DNA of 64,000 bases from Elysia chlorotica. Lineage: Eukaryota; Mollusca; Gastropoda; Plakobranchidae. The notes beneath the pieces were generated by a model that was not told the DNA's origin, searched no databases, and saw only the letters and a list, made by a program, of their open reading frames with translations. Below are positions 38,897 to 50,345 of the stretch, piece after piece. Position numbers and translations under genes: made by a program. Numbering within the stretch: the first letter of the stretch is position 1; each line of letters starts with the position of its first letter. The stretch is taken from contig RQTK01000425.1 in NCBI GenBank assembly GCA_003991915.1, positions 184,696 to 248,695 on the forward strand. The letters run 5' to 3'.

Positions 38897-38985
38897 ATCA
38901 GTTGAGTTGAGTTGAGTTGGTTTTAACGTCCAACATCAGCAATATATAGGCTATATTGTGGACGGGCTCCAAAACGACCGTCTGA
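38897..38985 (-). mobile_element. SINE 3' end fragment
   Basis: Three GTTGA units of tail, then TTTTAACGTCCAACATCAGC, GGCTATATTGTGGACGGG and CCGTCTGACA, then truncation. Confidence 0.88.
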
Positions 38986-40311
38986 CATTGGACCAAAGGC
39001 TCTTACTTACCGCCATCGCTTTTTGCTATAGACCACGCGTCGACAAGACCTCTACTGCCTGACAGGCTGGACATCCCTGTCTACCAGTTGTGAGCCGAGT
39101 TTATCCCCGTGTCTGGTCAATCTAGAATTCTAGTGGACCATCGGACGCAGACAGACGGTAACTCAAGTGTCCCTGCCGGTCAGTTAGTTCGACTCAACAA
39201 CCCCCAACTCCCCCCCCCCCCTTTACCTCTTCCCAAGACCACTTCACCGCTCCGAAAAAAGAGTCAACTTTGTGTAAAATGCTGATTCTGCTTTCCTCTT
39301 CATCGTGACCGTTCTCTTGGCTTAACGTCCACACTTAGACATAATTTATATATGGATATATATTATGAGTGTGTCTGAGTGTGTATGTAGGTGTAAAAAA
39401 GTTTAAACATCGCCAAGAGCCGGTTGCGATGTGAAAATGATCAAGCTGTAAAAGTCCTAACAACCTCGACTGGCATCTTGATGGCATAGGAATCGCTCGT
39501 ATATGCATATATAATCAACTTACTAACCCAACTGATCCCATCAACTCCGCATTATCAAATTTGGAAAGAGCATCATAAAGTAGGGAAAAGTGTATGTGAA
39601 AGTATGTCTCAACAAGGGGAGAGTGTAGTGGGATGTAAATCTCCACAGGGGGAGGGTGTAATGGAAAGTTGGCCAGAGCGCCTGCGGTTTGACCTATGGT
39701 CAACGTCCAGTGTGCCCCATGCGACGCGCCAGAACGGGTGGACAGAGGGCCGGTTTAATCCCCTGATCTAATTATGGGCCCCAGTAAGCGAAGCCCGTAT
39801 CGATCTGGGAAGTCCAAGTCTTAATTGCTGCCTCGACACTCCCTTGTCGTTACCTCTGACCTTAGTAGATCAATACAAGAAGAAACCGGGCATGCAATTT
39901 AAAAGTTGAAGCTTAAGATCTTTGCGCATTTTCACTATGAGCAAATTTTGACATTTCTTTTAAGAGTTTCTCTGTGTGTTTGTTTTAGGCTTTTAGACTG
40001 ATATGATACTTATGAGTACACGAGGTTGATATTTGAAATGTGATTTAAAATCTTAGCAGGTTAGAAACTTATGAATCCGTACTGAAATCTATGAATCCAA
40101 TCAATTTTTTCTATTTTCCGTTTTTGTTTATTTTCAGCTTCAATCGCATCTAATCATAGATGCACAGAATGCAACTAAAACGTTTTTGTAGTGGCACCGT
40201 TACTGAGACACTAACATATAAAATGTGATTCTCTACATAATATGCCAGACATTCATTTACTAAAAAAAATTAGGAGCGTATTTTAAAATAGGAAAAAACT
40301 TTCCTGTGAGT
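38986..40311. other. Intergenic / possible upstream region of receptor exon
   Basis: GC-richer from ~39000 to 39900, AT-rich afterwards. A C-run lies at 39212-39221. No promoter motif that I trust and no coding frame recognised. Confidence 0.4.
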
Positions 40312-40596
40312 ATGGCATCGATCCCTTTAACAGGACGGAACGTGCCTCTAGTTAGAGAGTGCCCAATGTGCGACTCTACTGATACTACAACTGATATGAT
40401 ACAATATGGCGCTCTGGTACCAGATCCTCACATCTGGGTCAGCATGGAACAGATCCAGGGAGAGGGACAACCTCAGAAACCTCAGAAATTCACCCGGAGC
40501 TTCCAGACCATCGGTGGTTCTACCTCTGCACGAGCAAGTGTGTTGGTACACAAAGAGGACACAAAAGTAAACAAAACCACGAGGACCTGTTGTTGA
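40312..40596 (+). CDS. Short ATG-initiated frame ahead of the receptor exon, unknown
   Basis: A 94-codon frame starting with ATG at 40312 and ending with TGA at 40594-40596. It overlaps the receptor frame in another phase. The predicted protein is acidic to neutral and has two Cys in a CPMC-like spot near its start, but no domain that I recognise. If the receptor transcript begins upstream of here, this would be a long upstream open frame. It may equally be a shadow of the open receptor frame. Confidence 0.2.
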   Translation: MASIPLTGRNVPLVRECPMCDSTDTTTDMIQYGALVPDPHIWVSMEQIQGEGQPQKPQKFTRSFQTIGGSTSARASVLVHKEDTKVNKTTRTCC

Positions 40597-41369
40597 GATA
40601 TGGAAGTTGTAATGTCTTCTGTTACTTTGACACAAAGCACAGCTCATGGCATTCTTACCATATACCCCCAGAAGTATCACGGCATATAGATCTACTCTAT
40701 AGATCTTCATTACAGTGTCCTCAAATTCTTCACGTTTGCTCTTCCCACACGCCTTTCTTATTGTCGGTAGAACTGCCCCGATCAACACAACTAAGTATCT
40801 CCTATGGAGATCTCTCAACAGAATCCTTGGATCATTATGTCGTGAAATGTGCCGCGGAGACGGGGCACGCTACTGCTACTCGGGATCCTGCATCTTTAGA
40901 CTGGTCTCTGTATTCCTCTCCGAACCTCCACAACGATTGCTCAAACTGTGCCCACAGCCGATGGCTCCCTAGAGAAAATATAGGGAACCTGAGAACTAGT
41001 GACAGCACTGTCCACCTCCCTTCTAAGAGAGTCTCTACATTGCAACATCTCTCAGAACACTTAGTGGACCATAAGTCAGAGAGACCATTCACGCCGTGTA
41101 CTCCCAATACCAGTAAAACCTTAGGCAGCCCGCGGCCCGGTGTTGCACTTGCACCAACACCACCTCGTCCAACACACCTGCGCGCTAACCAACCTAAAGC
41201 ATCAGGAATACCGGTACCCCAGTCAGTAACGCTCAGAACTAACGAGCAGGATGTGCACAGTTCAAATCCCAGACCTTTCCCCCGTATTTATCTTGGACTA
41301 ACACTCTTCAACAAACTCAAGGGATCTAACACTCATAAAAAAACACAGCCGTCGCCTTTACAACTATCT
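40395..41369 (+). other. Long open frame without ATG, upstream extension of receptor exon
   Basis: The receptor frame has no stop codon from 40395 (preceded by TGA at 40392-40394) to the donor at 41840, about 482 codons. At near 50% GC this is far longer than expected by chance. It contains no ATG before 41514. The conceptual product is rich in Ser, Thr, Pro, His and Leu and resembles no domain I know. It is either part of a large exon entered by splicing, with the start codon in an earlier exon, or a leader read from a non-AUG start, or untranslated. Acceptor-like sites inside it include CCTTTCTTATTGTCGGTAG (ends 40770) and CCACCTCCCTTCTAAG (ends about 41025). Confidence 0.4.
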
Positions 41370-41840
41370 GCTTCCCCTGGCTTCTCCACCTGCTTTACCC
41401 TTTTATCCCTCCTCCTGATAGTCCTAACCACGCCCTCAACCCTCGCCCAACGCCCCAGGCCGGGGCAGCGGACAGACCTGCACCTGTGCGCTATCATACC
41501 GCGTCACGTGGGCATGCGCTCTACACTCATCAAGGAATTCACCCACACCCAGATCATGTTCGTGCGCGGCTCGGGACGACTCCGCAACCATGGGGGTCGC
41601 TTCAACCCCAAGGTGGACCCCGGAGAGGATATCATGTTCGTCCACAGCGACAGCCCCAAGGAGATCCTGGACATCTTCTGTAAGAGCATCCTGGGCCGTA
41701 ACGTGGTGACGCTGCTCAACATAAACAACCCGATGAGCATGCAGCGGCGCCCTATCGCCAACAACTACATCCTGGAGATGGCGGCGTTCCTCGGCATTCC
41801 GGTCATCTCCTGGGATACGCAGTTCACGTCTTCCTCCGAG
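41370..41840 (+). CDS. NMDA-type glutamate receptor subunit (GRIN2-like), first part of amino-terminal domain, one exon
   Basis: This exon encodes the start of an ionotropic glutamate receptor subunit of the NMDA class, a plasma-membrane ligand-gated cation channel of neurons. What is visible is a signal peptide with hydrophobic core CFTLLSLLLIVL (41391-41426) and a likely cleavage after TPSTLA (41447). About 131 residues of mature protein follow. They have the order expected of the first lobe of the amino-terminal (LIVBP-like) domain: a beta strand LHLCAIIP, helix-like EILDIFCKSIL, then NVVTLLNINNP, and the strand-loop AAFLGIPVISWD, which matches the LGIPVI(A/S)W strip typical of invertebrate NMDAR2 proteins. 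The exon ends GAG|GTAGGT, a strong phase-0 donor. The 5' boundary is set only by the signal peptide. The first in-frame ATG is at 41514, inside the domain, so it is not the natural start. The pore, ligand-binding lobes and further exons are not in view. GRIN3-type is the alternative. Confidence 0.78.
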
Positions 41841-42010
41841 GTAGGTGGAAACTTTCTTGCTCAGTATCTCTGTATGTCGGTTGTTCTAAGCTCTTTTTCT
41901 CTATGTCTTTCTCTCTATGTATCTTTCTATCTCTTACTGTGTGTGTGTGTGGGTGTGTTGTCAATGTTCTTCTTTCTCTATGCATATGTATCTATTTATC
42001 TATATGGAAA

Positions 42011-42059
<49 letters not shown>

Positions 42060-42140
42060 GTTGTTCTGAATGCATATATATCTATTTATTTGTTTGAAAA
42101 TCACTCCATCTCACACTCTCTCCCCCTCTCTCTCTCCCTC

Positions 42141-42185
<45 letters not shown>

Positions 42186-42365
42186 ATGTGTCTTCTTCTC
42201 TTTTTTTCCCTGTTTTTATTTTTTTTTTCTCTTTAGTTGTCTCAGAAGACAAAACTTGAAAACACACTTTTTCATTATTTTTTTCACAATTTTATCTCAA
42301 TAATTCGACAGAGTTAGGGTCGTCAAAAGCAAAAAAAAAACAACAACCCACTATTTATTCAATGT
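41841..42365. other. Start of receptor intron, with CT microsatellites
   Basis: It begins GTAGGTGG. The reading frame stays open to 42236 only because of (CT)n sequence, with runs at 42011-42058 and 42109-42183 and a short GT run at 41939-41950. Intron status follows from the donor and the loss of domain similarity at 41841. Confidence 0.7.
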
Positions 42366-44095
42366 TTTCACCCGCCAGGTATATCCATGTATTATAAAAT
42401 TATTTGTTCTCACTGCCTGTATCATGGATGGCATGAATAACCTGTTTATTTCCAATGCTCTCAAATGCACAGAATTATACTGAAGATTTAACCAAACAAA
42501 TTGCTAACCACATTGCATTGTTTTATTCTTGTCACTTAAACTTTGGCGCAATATCCCAATGAAAGGGCCTAACTGTTTAGTAATTGTTGTTGTCTACTAT
42601 TCTCAGTTTAAACGATACTTCTCTCTGTCTCCAACTAGGATTACTCCATCTTTATAGCCTATAGCTCAATCAATTGAGGAAAAATGGCGCAGTGAGAGTG
42701 AATGGTTAGAAGTCGGATATTCAAATCCATGTGTGTGCCTTCAAATTGTTGTTAGATTTGTTTGGAAACCTAGGAAAACCTAGGAAACCGTATAAAAAGA
42801 TTACGTTTTCCATAAGTACTCGATTTAACATATTTTTTCAAACTTGCAGGGTGCATTGATCTCGAGAATACGGCTAAATGAGGGTTGTCAATGCTTGTGT
42901 TCAACAACAACAAAAAAAGAACCAATCTAAACTCGTTTCCGAAACGTTTGGCCCGGTGTGGATGCGTAGGCAAGGCCTGATAGAATCAATTTCTTCGTCC
43001 GCCAGATATTTGCATCTTTTGCATAATTATTTTTTTTTACTGTCTGCATCATGGTTGTCTCTATATAGAATCCGCTAAGGTAGACAGAAGCTTGAGGTCT
43101 GTGTTTCTACTTGGGCTTTGCATTGTTTTGTTATTGACACTCTTACCTTGGTATAATGCCAATGGAAGAGACTACCGTGTCTAGTGCTAGTTGTTGTCTT
43201 TTTGTCTCAGTCTCGGTTTGATGTGTAGGCAAGGCTTAATAGAATCACTTTCTTCACCCGCCAGATAGTTGCATGTTTCACATAATCATTTTTTTTTCTC
43301 TCTGTCTGTATCATGGATGGCTCTGTAACACCCAAAAACAACCTCTAGCTTATCAATGCACTCAGCCGCGCTTATGTAGACAAAAGATTTAAATGTTTTT
43401 AACTGCTAGAGCTTTTCTCACCCCACAAATTTTTTATTATTATTGTTACTCGAACCTTGGTCAAGTCAATAGAAGGTCTTTCCTTGTTTAGCGCTCGTTG
43501 TTGTCTCTTATATCTCGCGTCTACGACCCATCTCTCTGCCCCCAAAGAGGTCATCGTTAAAAACCTCAAACTTGAACGTGTGCGAGATTGTCCCCCATTG
43601 TTTAGTAGCCTATTTAAGTGTGACGTGTTAGAGGCACAGATTTTCTGATCCATGTGTGTGCCCTCATTTTATTGTTGGATATGTCGGAAAACCTTGGAAA
43701 CCTTGAAATAAAAACAAAAAAATGCGTTTTTCCCAAATAGCGCATTCTACATAATCTTTTAAACTTGCGTATTGAATTTATCTCGAGAGTGCGACAAGAT
43801 GGGTTCGTCATTGCTTTACTTCAAGAGGAAGAAATGAACTCAATTGAGAACATTTTGATGTAGGTGTGGATGTGTAACAAGGCCTAATGGAATCAATTTC
43901 TTCGACGGCATATATTTGCATCTTTTGCATAAAGAATTGTTTTCACTGTGTGTATCATGGGGGTCTCTTAATATCATCCAAGGAACCTGTACATTCCCAA
44001 TGCCCTCAATGCACTGAGGAAGACAGAACATGTGGATCTGTGTTTCAATTGTCAGATTTCCGCCTTGCCATCCGTGAGCTATAGAGCCGCGATGA
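42366..44095. repeat. Degenerate tandem array of ~0.26-0.65 kb units
   Basis: Four copies of a strip like CGCCAGATATTTGCAT, TTTGCATAATTAT, CTGTCTGCATCATGG begin near 42374, 43001, 43258 and 43909. Two of them are followed by a longer block with ATCCATGTGTGTGCC (42727 and 43649), TTGGAAACCT, and ATCTCGAGA(A/G)(T/A)(A/G)CG (42860 and 43781). The long copies are thus offset by ~921 bases. Identity is ~70-80%, so the array is old. It lies inside the presumed receptor intron. Short open frames on it have no domain. Confidence 0.78.
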
Positions 44096-46347
44096 TTAAA
44101 TATCTGAACTTTACTTTTTTTTCAGAATAAATAGATGTAAAAGCGAATGATAACGAGGATAAATTTACAACATGCGTATTTTCCTAATCGTGTTTCACAC
44201 ATTCCTTGCGGCTAAAATCTCAGCTACATGGTTGTTGAACACGATGATTTGTATCGCTGAAACGATCGGAGGCCAGACATTAAGAGGGGCGTATGATTTG
44301 AAGGAATAATAATAATTTGAACGGTTGTTGAGATCAGACGGGTGTAAACTGTTTCTGGATTTAGGGCGTAACAGGTCGTGTGCGGGGAAAATATATTCCG
44401 TCATTTATATAAGATAAATACGATCAAATCAGAAAAAAAGTAGAGAGAGGAAAAAACACAAGAAAAATTATGGAAAGAAAGGCGAAAATATGTTTTTAAA
44501 AAACAAGTTGAGACATAGATAAATATAAAAAGATAGAGAGATAGATTGAGATAGAGAGAGAGAGAGAGCAAAAAAGAGAGAAAGAGTAAAAAACAGACGG
44601 AGGCACAAAGACTTAATAAAGTTTATAATTATGTGATAGCGCGTGGAAATCGCCTTACTAGAACCTTAGGACCCTTATACAAAATATAGTATTTTCTAAG
44701 GGTGAATATTTAGACACAAGCAAAGTCTTAGTGTTCGGTGTCTAAACAATCTGGTGAAAGAGACGATGTTTTTGCATTCTGAGTAGTTTATTTTTATATT
44801 TCGGTCATCACATTATATTATTGTATTACATGTATTGTCAAGGGGAGCGACATCACTGTCTAGTGCTTATTTCTTTTTCCAATAGCATCTTTCCGTCTGT
44901 TTCGGAAAAGCGCACTTTTATAACCCATTACTTAATCGAGCATAATATAGCCGTTACAAAGCGGACGTGCAGTAACAAAAAAAATACAATCGTACGTAAG
45001 ATGGCCCATAAAGTTATTACTTTAGTGCCCAGGTTTCTTTTAATAGCACGCTATTATTAGAAATCTGCTCTTTAGAGTGACCAGTTAGAGGTCAGATATT
45101 CGAGTCTCTGTTTGTGCCCTATATAATTATATCGTCTTCAATTCTGTAGATTAAAAATGCTCTGTTCCTGTTATCCAACTCTATATTTTTGGAAACATCA
45201 GTCAAGTCCAAGTTTTATAGATTGTTTGTCCCACCACAGTCCTCACTCAAATCCAATATTTTCGGTAGGCCTACAATTTAAATTCAAACGAAGAATAGAA
45301 AAAATGCTGCTTTAATTCCTAAGGGGAAACTTGGCAATGTGTTTGTACTAGCTCCACTCCGCCGTTTGGTTAATTTTTTATACATACAAACGAACCGCTT
45401 TCAAAGAAGAGCTGTTTACTCTACAAAACTCAAATTACTGCCGAAGCGAAAGAATCAAAATGTTTTCGTGGTTTCAAAAGTTAATCTCATCGAATAATAG
45501 TTACGATTTATGTTTAATTTTTCCCTATGAAAAGAGGAGGAAATGGTAGAAAATCAAACAAGTCTGGCGTTGTCTGTGCCAGCCACTTTTGAACACCGTA
45601 GATACTTGTGACGTAAACTATAAAGGTCACAGCACAAAGAAGTAGAAGACAATGATATTTTGTTTCTATTTTTGTTTCTTTGCCTGCGGGAGAGACTAAA
45701 CCTACTCGGGCTAGACGGACAGGTTTTCAGATGGTCTCTGCCAATGACCTCATGACCCTGTCTCTGTGGTCACATGATCTAGTTTGACAAAAGTTCAGAA
45801 AGAGAATTTAATCATGTTTCGAAGACTATCAATCCCAATGCGGCCTGCTAATCTATTTTTCGTTTTTAATATATTAATGAAATATTTTAATCTTTCAACA
45901 AATATTTACCCTCAAGCCGACGATGATACCACAAGTGAAGTTCCACAACAAACACAACCTCACATTTTTTACAGTACTTAATATTACCAGAGAAAAAAAT
46001 CGATTTGGAAAGTTTTATCGCTGGACAGTATGTGCTTTATCAGAGTCAATACTCTTTACAGAAAAAGAAAAAAAAAACTACAAGAAAATACAGTTTCTAT
46101 AATATTATTATTTCGAACATTGTACAAACATTTTATCAACTCCTTAAGAGAGCTGGAAAAGTTTATTTCCCTTTTTCTTTTTACCACAACGACAGGAAGA
46201 AATGTCTTTTTAATGTAGGTGACCAGAGGGAATCATAACAAAGCCAGACAGGTCTACCCTCGATATTGGAAATGTTGCTTCTCTCTGCTCGTCTCAGTGT
46301 TTATGTCTGGGGGATTGGAAAGCTCTTGGACTGGATTTGAGCAATTT
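44096..46347. other. Intergenic or intronic sequence
   Basis: A further trace of the 42-44 kb array is seen near 45088 (GGTCAGATATTCGAGTCTCT, TTTGTGCC). Degenerate GA lies at 44530-44585. No coding exon of the receptor recognised. Confidence 0.45.
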
Positions 46348-46399
<52 letters not shown>

Positions 46400-46402
46400 G
46401 AA
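46348..46402. repeat. (GA)n microsatellite
   Basis: Pure GA with one GGGA break. Confidence 0.96.
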
Positions 46403-46414
46403 TGAGAGCTGGTG

Positions 46415-46485
46415 GGAGTAGGGCCGTGCATCAGTCGATAGAGCTCTTGGCAGACAAGCAGGAGGTGCGAGGTCCATAAAATAGC
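46415..46485 (+). repeat. tRNA-like SINE head remnant
   Basis: GTGCATCAGTCGATAGAGC resembles a tRNA A-box and D-arm. GTGCGAGGTCCATAA stands where a B-box would be, strongly decayed. Confidence 0.4.
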
Positions 46486-47663
46486 TGCCAACACCCTTGG
46501 ATTTTCTAGTCGTAGTCTTCATTCAAAAATCTATTTAAAGGAGCGACGGGAGGATGGGGGGGGGGTCCAAAAATGTTCAAACATTAAAACTGTTGGGAGA
46601 AATATACTGGGTAAATGGCTTCATAAACTATTGGAAACGTTCATCGGTCAGTGTAACGTTTGAAATACCTTGAAATAATCTAAACATTGCTTATCTTGCA
46701 GATGCTTTACATATTGCCAAGTCTTTTTACCTATGTTTTACAGTGGGGATAAAACATATTGTGTTAAAAAAAACTGGAAGTAAGAGTTATTTCCTGTACA
46801 TAATTATATATTCAATGTTAAAATGATCATTATTTTAATATGCTCGATTAACATCTAGATAGCACAATGAAGCAGAATTAGAAAGATACCTGGAAGTTGA
46901 TTTGTTTAGCCTTCACTCTCCCTATGTTCCTTATTTCAGTCTCACACTGTCTGTCAGTCTTCATTGAGTCCATAGAACTTATGCTTTGGGAACTTTTAAT
47001 ATTTTCAAATTTACTAAAACATTATGTTAAAATAAACATTTTGTGAAATATTTACTTTCAGATGTGATTGTAAATTTCGTATCGGCCATCGCCATCTAAC
47101 TTCTAGACGGTCGCAAAAGTAATATCTAACAATCTTACGTGAAGTCACCCACAGGTAGATTGGGACTATCAGAATTCCCATCTTAGCCGAGAATGAGGTC
47201 ATGAATTAGAAATCCTATTCATTGTCTAGGCGACCTCATTTTCGCAGTAGAACATGGGTTCATAATATACATTATTTAGATAAAAAATAAATAAAATAAA
47301 ACACAAAAGATGAAAAGATGAGAAGACACAAATGAACAACTTCACGTGACACGGTTCAAAATAGAACCATTTGATCTTATCCCCAAACATGTGGTGAGAG
47401 AGGCAAACACGCTAACTCCCCAGCCGTCAACAGTTATTGTCAGGCTAGAAATGACTGCTTTCCGGTCCCAACCGCAAGCAACCAGAACTGGCTCTAGAGG
47501 GACGTGTCTGAGCACTGAAGAGACAGGAGGATGTTAAAAAGAATCGTCCAATCACGTGATGGGAAATTTACATCTATTAAGGCAAACTAGGCCGCTGCCG
47601 ACAGTTCCTCTCTAAGGGATGTGAAACATTATGTAGCGCTGGACAAAGTTAAACAGAAGTGCG
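46486..47663. other. AT-rich, no feature
   Basis: A G-run at 46555-46565. No gene recognised. Confidence 0.45.
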
Positions 47664-47790
47664 AAAGGCCTAGGGTAAAACACCGGCTTCCGACGCAGGA
47701 GTTCCATGGATCAAGTCCAGTTCTGGCGGCTGCGTTTTTTCCCTACTGATTGGATAGGTGTGTGTATAATAGGTCCTGATCTGAGGTCCT
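47664..47790 (+). mobile_element. SINE head and partial body
   Basis: GGCCTAGGGTAAAACACCGG and CTTCCGACGCAGGAGTTCC, a degraded B-box GATCAAGTCC, then TTTTTTCCCTACTGATTGGA, TAGGTGTGTGTATAATAGG. The 3' half is missing. Confidence 0.75.
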
Positions 47791-47987
47791 ATCCGGTAAA
47801 CGGCTTTTCTTAAGACTTGAGAGACGTTTAACCTAGAGAGATATTCGCTTTCTTCAATCGAAGACAAAGTGGGCGGTTCAATGACTTAAGAGCCCGACGA
47901 AGTCAAGACATCGTCATACCGGATATTGTTATTGTAATCTAAGAGGGGAGACAACCTTAATACAGAAGGATGCAATAATCACATATA

Positions 47988-48075
47988 CAAGTTCGGTAGC
48001 TCAGTCGGTATATGCCCTCGCCTGCCGAGCCTGAGTTGTTTGGTTCAAATCCGATTGGTTTCCCCCACTCCATTA
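47988..48075 (+). repeat. tRNA-like SINE head of another type
   Basis: GTTCGGTAGCTCAGTCGGTA (good A-box), GCCTGCCGAGCCTGAG in the anticodon region, and B-box GGTTCAAATCC. The acceptor ends do not pair, so it is a SINE head rather than a tRNA gene. Confidence 0.6.
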
Positions 48076-48613
48076 AGGGATAATTGGTAGACTAAGTAGA
48101 CGTTTTAAACTGATGAAAGAAGGTTTTCTAACTTGAAACAATAACAAATATTGCATGCTCGTCATAACATCTAACATTCTTTGCAGATAATTGCATTTTT
48201 GGACATCGAATTTAGTGGCATAAGGTTATTTTTAGGCATGAAATGCGTTTTTCTAACCCATCTCTTTTCACCCCCTTAATGTGATTTATTATACTGGAAT
48301 GTTGATAATTCTAAAGCGATTCTTTGTCGAGAAAATTGCCATGAGGCGGATAATTCGGTGCAAACCGATAAATTGCAAGCATTGTGGATTTAAAACTTAA
48401 ATGCACACTGGGAGATTCGTTCGTTGGTTCTGTTTTAAACTGTGTGGTCGAAAGTTTTGTACTTTTATGTATATTGAAAAAATATGATATATCTTTTCCA
48501 GTACAAAGATTTATTATTTTTGTCTTTTTGTTTATCTTTGTTACAGTTATCACCGTTTTTATTATGGTTGTTAGGTTTTATTGCTTTTTACGTATAATTT
48601 ATCATGGTTCTTT

Positions 48614-48663
<50 letters not shown>

Positions 48664-48832
48664 GCTTTTTATTGGAAACATTTATGCACAATGGGTTCTT
48701 TTTTCCTCACTTGCCCCACTGTGTTTGAGCGAAAAGTTTTAATTTGAACGAAAATTCAAGTCTTATCAAAAGAAAATAATTATTATCAACGTGCTTTTTT
48801 TTTCAAAGAAACGAAATTAAATAACGTACCCA
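48076..48832. other. AT-rich with (TTG)n tract
   Basis: The TTG/GTT run at 48616-48664 reads as poly-Cys in one frame. Nothing coding. Confidence 0.6.
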
Positions 48833-49291
48833 TTGTACAGCAAATGTTTGGAAGAAGGAGTTATTTACCAAGCAACAGTGCAACGAAACGACAATAAAGT
48901 TGACACATACATTGGACTCGCAGAAAATCAGTACAATACCAGATTTTACCACATAAATGTAGTTTCACTTGACTGCGATGAAGACGAATTCGTCATTTCT
49001 CAGTATTATTTTGAAAGACAAGATACTAATGCATTGGAGTGTGGATCTTCAGCACAGTTAGATAGAGAAAATCAACAAATGTATAAAATTCCTCTCATCA
49101 CTGTGAACTGTCCAGTTACAAGCAGGCAGGAATGCCGAGATAAAGTTATTATTATGCGTAGAAGGACAATAGATTTACACTTCTTTTCTTTTTTTCAGGA
49201 TTTTAACTTCACAACGATCTTTCTCGTTACTTACCTATACATTCATCTGCTACATTTGCTGCTATCCACCTATTACCGTAACCATCTATAA
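48833..49291 (+). pseudogene. Decayed GIY-YIG endonuclease end of a Penelope-like retroelement
   Basis: The frame has no ATG at its 5' limit (it opens with TTG) but encodes KCLEEGVIYQATV followed ~14 residues later by TYIGL, then NQYNTRF. This is the GIY-YIG nuclease core (VIY at residues 10-12, YIG at 26-28, conserved Arg at 37). An ISQYYFERQDTN strip follows, recalling the L-S-x-H/Y-I-W-x-L-K-D segment of the same proteins. Such domains end the reverse transcriptases of Penelope-like elements in cnidarians and molluscs. The expected His after the Arg is displaced, the C-terminal cysteine-rich part is unrecognisable after ~49165, and no reverse transcriptase lies upstream. It is therefore a 5'-truncated relic. 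Confidence 0.6.
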
Positions 49292-50225
49292 TTAGCTTTT
49301 TGACCTTACATAAAACCTAATAATTATGATCAATCAACGAAGTCCATCTCTCCACTTATTTCAGACACAGTGTGTGGTATACGAGCTGCATAATCTCTTT
49401 TTGTATGTTTTTATTTCTTTATCCCCGTACTTATGTTTTTATGAATTTCCGCGTATTCCCACGTCAAACGTTAGTATTGGGACCCATAAGAGAATGTATC
49501 TTCTAGACAGAAACACAAGATGACCCGTGTTCACATATAATGCAAATATTCCGTTTTACTATGTAATGAAAGTCACAAAGACAATAAAAACACATTTAGT
49601 CTACCTTTGCACGTTGTTCATTTTTGTGTAATGTCAATATCCTGATAATATTCAAGGACAATGTCCAATTTAAAAGCTATGAGACACATAATAATACTAT
49701 GTCATGTAAATGGAATGTTGATAGGTGAATGTGGCTTTTAGTCGAAATATCAATATCAGATCAACGTCCGGTGGGACGAATGCTGTATACTGTCTGGCTA
49801 CCAAAAAGCTTGTCAAGTATAAATTATTATTCCAAGGGTTGTTTAAACCACGTTTAAGCATTAACGTTACTCATCTAAGAGTTTTCTCACCTATGTACAA
49901 CATTTAGACAGACTTTGTAAAAATGTCTCACAATGAAAAACCTGTTATTTTGATTACTTTGACGTATCTTTTTCATACTTTGTGTTTCTTCTTCATTATT
50001 TAAAACCTCGAATTTTTCAATGTTAAGTAAAAAGGTCCATTTTTACATGTAGACGAGATATGTGTGTTTAGTGATAGTTAAATGGTGGGACGGTTCTTTT
50101 CACATAGTGATCAGAATTTGTGTCCCTGTTACGTTAATTTGATGAAACAACTTGTCTCCAGTGTAACATTAATTGTCTATCAACAAAGTTTGCTTCATTG
50201 ATATTTGTAAGATGTAGGGGGTTGA
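49292..50225. other. AT-rich sequence, no feature
   Basis: No gene or repeat supported. Confidence 0.45.
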
Positions 50226-50345
50226 AGGTCGTTTAAACAAGTTGATAGGGCGTACGACTGCTCCATGCGAGGTCTAGGGTTTAAATCCAATCGAAACTAC
50301 TTTGCCCACTCTGGATTGGTCAGTGTTATCATAAAGAGACTAGGG
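50226..50345 (+). repeat. tRNA-like SINE head with partial body
   Basis: GTTGATAGGGCGTACGACTG and B-box GGGTTTAAATCC, followed by ACTTTGCCCACTCTGGATTG, GTCAGTGTTATC, which aligns loosely with the body of the main SINE (GGTCGGTGTCA). Confidence 0.5.

Noticed and set aside
40590..42236. A 548-codon frame read as one protein
   Set aside because: Beyond 41840 the frame reads through a strong splice donor into CT microsatellites; similarity to the receptor domain stops exactly there.
47988..48060. A tRNA gene with A- and B-boxes
   Set aside because: Acceptor stem cannot be formed; similar heads elsewhere in the window are SINE parts.
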